From Musa acuminata AAA Group (lineage: Eukaryota; Streptophyta; Magnoliopsida; Zingiberales; Musaceae): a DNA stretch of 64,000 nucleotides. The stretch covers positions 47,953,501-48,017,500 of the forward strand of contig NC_088335.1 in assembly GCF_036884655.1 (NCBI RefSeq), read 5' to 3'. Under the pieces are notes generated by a model. That model saw only the letters and a list, made by a program, of their open reading frames with translations, was not told where the DNA came from and searched no databases. Of this stretch, positions 62,833 to 64,000 are shown piece after piece; within the stretch, counting starts at the first letter, position 1; every line of letters starts with the position of its first letter. A program made the position numbers and the translations under genes.

Positions 62833-64000
62833 TTTGCCAGCTTGAGTTTTCAAGAAACAAACAAGGAAAACTTTGGTCTGTATCATTTCAGAAGGTGAAT
62901 TAATCAAAAATTTTAGCAGTATTTCATGTACCTAGCAAATAGCTCTTTTAACTTGTAAGCACAATGGAAAAGAATTGACCAAACAGGTAGGAAAAAGAAA
63001 CATAAAAGAATGATTTAAGACGTTCATTAAAACACTGTAAAATTTCCGATACGGCCTATCAGATGATTAAGGTAATAGAAGTCTAAAGGCACCGGACACC
63101 GCTCAAGAGAAGCTTCGCTTGAGGCCCGATCAATGGATTCACAGATGGAGCAACAACGACATTGATCCTTCCGAGTCACAGAAGGAACTCGGCACAATCT
63201 CAATATGACCTCATCGAGAATGGATGGCGGAAAACAAAAGGCCAAGTGGAGTTAATGCTTTCACGGATCGATCTCGGAAAAACGAAAAGCCTAAGATTCA
63301 AGATGAACACAATCGATTAAGACACATAAATCCATGAGCATTCCCAAGTCTTTCTACGAACAGATCTGGACGCGCCTTCGGAAACCCTAAACCCGAGCTT
63401 ATATACACAGAAAAACCCTAGCAGGAAAACGAAGTAAAACACAAACTCGCAGAAAAAGACTATAAAGGATCAAACAATCAGAAAAACACAGAAACTGCAA
63501 TCGATACACTTTCCAATCTAAAGCAAACGGCGAACGGCAATGAATCGACAAGACGGACTCGACAAAAGACTGATACTGCATCCAAATTGGAAGAAAAAGA
63601 TAGCTAATCGATACGTTGAGACGAAACCCTAATATTTGTACCTGCGCAGTGGGGGAGAAGGGGATCCGAGAAGAGCTGCTGCTGCAGCTCCGCCACAGAA
63701 ACGAGAGACGATCGTAAACCTAAAAAGCCTACGCGAGACTCCCTCCGCCTTGTTTCTTAACGCTGGGGAATTTAAAATTACGGTAACGCCCTCATCGGGG
63801 GTTACATTTACTAGAAGCACCGGGCCTGACGTGGCATAGCATGCGCGGCGCACATGACAGTGTTATTTTGTGGTACCGTTACGTCGCTGTGCAAACGTAT
63901 TTAAAATATATCCTTATATATTTCGATAAAGCGTACATAAATAAATCATATTAACTATCATTAAATATTGTTTAGAATTTCACCTAGTGAATTTAGTAAT
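62833..64000. other. 5' UTR intron and promoter region of the cyclophilin gene
   Basis: A 5' UTR intron (about 62843-63641) is inferred from a donor at 63641 and an acceptor just before the ATG. The GC-richer block 63640-63850 should hold the transcription start. The remainder to the window edge is AT-rich, with no recognised gene. Confidence 0.45.

Noticed and set aside
1..64000. CRISPR arrays, bacterial operons, viral genes
   Set aside because: None seen; the window is plant nuclear DNA. Regular repeats present are microsatellites or simple duplications.

Overview
The window is nuclear DNA of a flowering plant. Intron-containing genes, AT-rich spacers, GC-rich first exons and the protein sequences together suggest a monocot, possibly close to banana (Zingiberales); the species assignment is inference. 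Nearly every gene had to be assembled from exons by matching GT-AG junctions and reading phase. Nine genes were reconstructed, of which one is a pseudogene.

Layout. 1-80: possible 3' tip of an upstream gene. 1888-4506 (-): EBF-type F-box/LRR protein of ethylene signalling. 6698-7464 (-): organelle-targeted small heat-shock protein; its upstream region is followed by a diverged tandem duplication (7629-8997). 10618-11213: two decayed plastid DNA pieces, a trnG-GCC and part of the 16S rRNA. 12167-12646 (-): small one-pass membrane protein of a plant-specific family. 12987-18160: an unexplained GC-rich island, AT-rich DNA, then a SHINE/WIN1 AP2/ERF regulator (17419-18157, +). 21364-25319 (+): plastid heme oxygenase HO1/HY1. 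25796-29841 (+): an RRS1 ribosome-biogenesis gene with several disabling lesions. 30450-31771: a Mutator-like element with a 9-bp target duplication, carrying a broken receptor-kinase fragment (a Pack-MULE). 32225-34657 (-): HY5-type bZIP. 36767-37498 (-): three-finger RanBP2-type zinc-finger protein with a duplicated start region. 38-45 kb: mostly gene-free, with a hAT-like element, a long inverted repeat and a LINE remnant. 45179-47872 (-): cytochrome c oxidase subunit 5b. 48712-62832 (-): a 13-exon RS-domain cyclophilin (CYP95 type) with two hAT-like insertions in one intron.

Two genes of light signalling, HO1 (phytochrome chromophore synthesis) and HY5 (photomorphogenesis regulator), lie about 7 kb apart in convergent orientation, separated by the dead RRS1 copy and the Pack-MULE. 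The HO1 upstream region carries ACGT-core sites of the kind HY5-class bZIPs bind. No new multigene system was found. The most notable observations are the Pack-MULE, the RRS1 pseudogene, the plastid insertions, the duplicated start-codon segment and the long inverted repeat.
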